DNA of 5,206 nt from an uncultured Butyricicoccus sp. (lineage in GTDB: Bacteria > Bacillota > Clostridia > Oscillospirales > Butyricicoccaceae): positions 1 through 5,206 of the forward strand of contig CANPPM010000207.1 in assembly GCA_947575935.1 (NCBI GenBank). Reading direction: 5' to 3'. This document shows, piece after piece, positions 4,881 through 5,206 of the stretch. Positions within the stretch are counted from its first letter, which is position 1. The number at the start of each line of letters is the position of its first letter. The position numbers and the translations under genes are program-made. The notes below the pieces were generated by a model, which was not told where the DNA came from, ran no database searches, and was given only the letters and a program-made list of their open reading frames with translations.

Positions 4881-5206
4881 ATGCACTATTTGATTTTGCT
4901 GGTGGAGGACGAGCCAGGGCTGCGGGAGATTATTTCCGATTATTTTTCGGCGCAAGCCGACGGCTGCGTTCTGCATACCGCTGCTGATGGGGCCGAGGCG
5001 ATGGAACAGTTGGAGAGGAACGCCTATGACCTGATCCTGTTGGATGTGATGCTTCCTGAGATGGATGGTTTTTCACTGTGTCGGGCGGTGCGGCGGGAGA
5101 GCGAGGTTCCGATTATGTTCCTCACTGCGCGGGGCGCTGAGGAGGACAAGCTGCAGGGATACGGGCTTGGCGCAGACGATTACTTAACGAAGCCGTTTTC
5201 GCTGCC
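4881..5206 (+). CDS. Two-component response regulator, receiver domain (partial, runs off the window)
   Basis: The first 108 residues of a CheY-like receiver domain. ATG 4881 has a strong GAGGAGGAG (4865-4873) nine bases upstream. The acidic pocket is Glu9-Asp10 (LLVEDEPGLRE). The phospho-acceptor is Asp55 in LILLDVMLPEMDGF, followed by the conserved Thr82 (FLTAR) and Lys104 in DDYLTKPFS. All switch residues are intact, so it should accept phosphate from a partner sensor kinase. The DDYLTKPF form and MLPEMDG are typical of the OmpR/PhoB family, so a winged-helix DNA-binding domain is expected beyond the edge, with a histidine kinase gene probably next. It is transcribed away from the 78-residue gene. 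The target genes and signal cannot be told from this sequence. Confidence 0.93.
   Translation, partial: MHYLILLVEDEPGLREIISDYFSAQADGCVLHTAADGAEAMEQLERNAYDLILLDVMLPEMDGFSLCRAVRRESEVPIMFLTARGAEEDKLQGYGLGADDYLTKPFSL

Noticed and set aside
4537..4893. A 118-residue plus-strand open frame beginning with TTG inside the 0A box.
   Set aside because: The start lies within a regulatory site, no Shine-Dalgarno sequence is present, the composition is odd, and it overlaps the response regulator start; probably chance.

Overview
This window looks like chromosomal DNA from a spore-forming, gut-type Clostridium relative (Bacillota, Clostridia; probably an Oscillospirales-like lineage). That is an inference. 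It rests on moderately GC-rich genes with strong GGAG-type ribosome sites, a YnbB/aluminium-resistance-type PLP enzyme, an S-layer-homology (SLH) secreted protein, a spore-coat-type manganese catalase, and a small protein resembling part of the Spo0A DNA-binding domain.

Layout. From 46 to 1320 (+) lies a complete PLP-dependent enzyme of the methionine gamma-lyase/YnbB family. From 1407 to 3185 (+) lies a secreted SLH-domain protein whose reading frame is cut by one in-frame TAG at 2499-2501; the two halves (1407-2501 and 2502/2523-3185) share a frame and read like a single 592-codon gene. A strong hairpin at 3249-3278 serves the convergent minus-strand gene. That gene (3302-3967) is a manganese catalase with all five metal ligands. 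Upstream of it on the same strand is a 78-residue gene (4227-4463) that aligns with the second half of the Spo0A C-terminal domain. The window ends in the receiver domain of a two-component response regulator (4881 to the edge, +).

Regulation is the most interesting part. The 78-residue gene has a perfect TATAAT on the minus strand. Further upstream, two 7-bp Spo0A-box-like sites (one exact, one imperfect) sit in tandem at 10-bp periodicity, overlapping a -35-like hexamer at an abnormally long 21-bp spacing. This is the architecture of Spo0A-activated sigma-A promoters such as spoIIG and spoIIE. A gene that looks like a fragment of Spo0A may therefore be switched on by Spo0A. The intergenic region between it and the catalase carries a perfect 12-bp inverted repeat, one arm of which overlaps a strong promoter pointing the opposite way, antisense to the small gene.

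The 417 bases between the small gene and the response regulator contain the regulatory sites above and only unconvincing short open frames. No tRNA, rRNA, CRISPR array, insertion sequence or prophage signature was seen.
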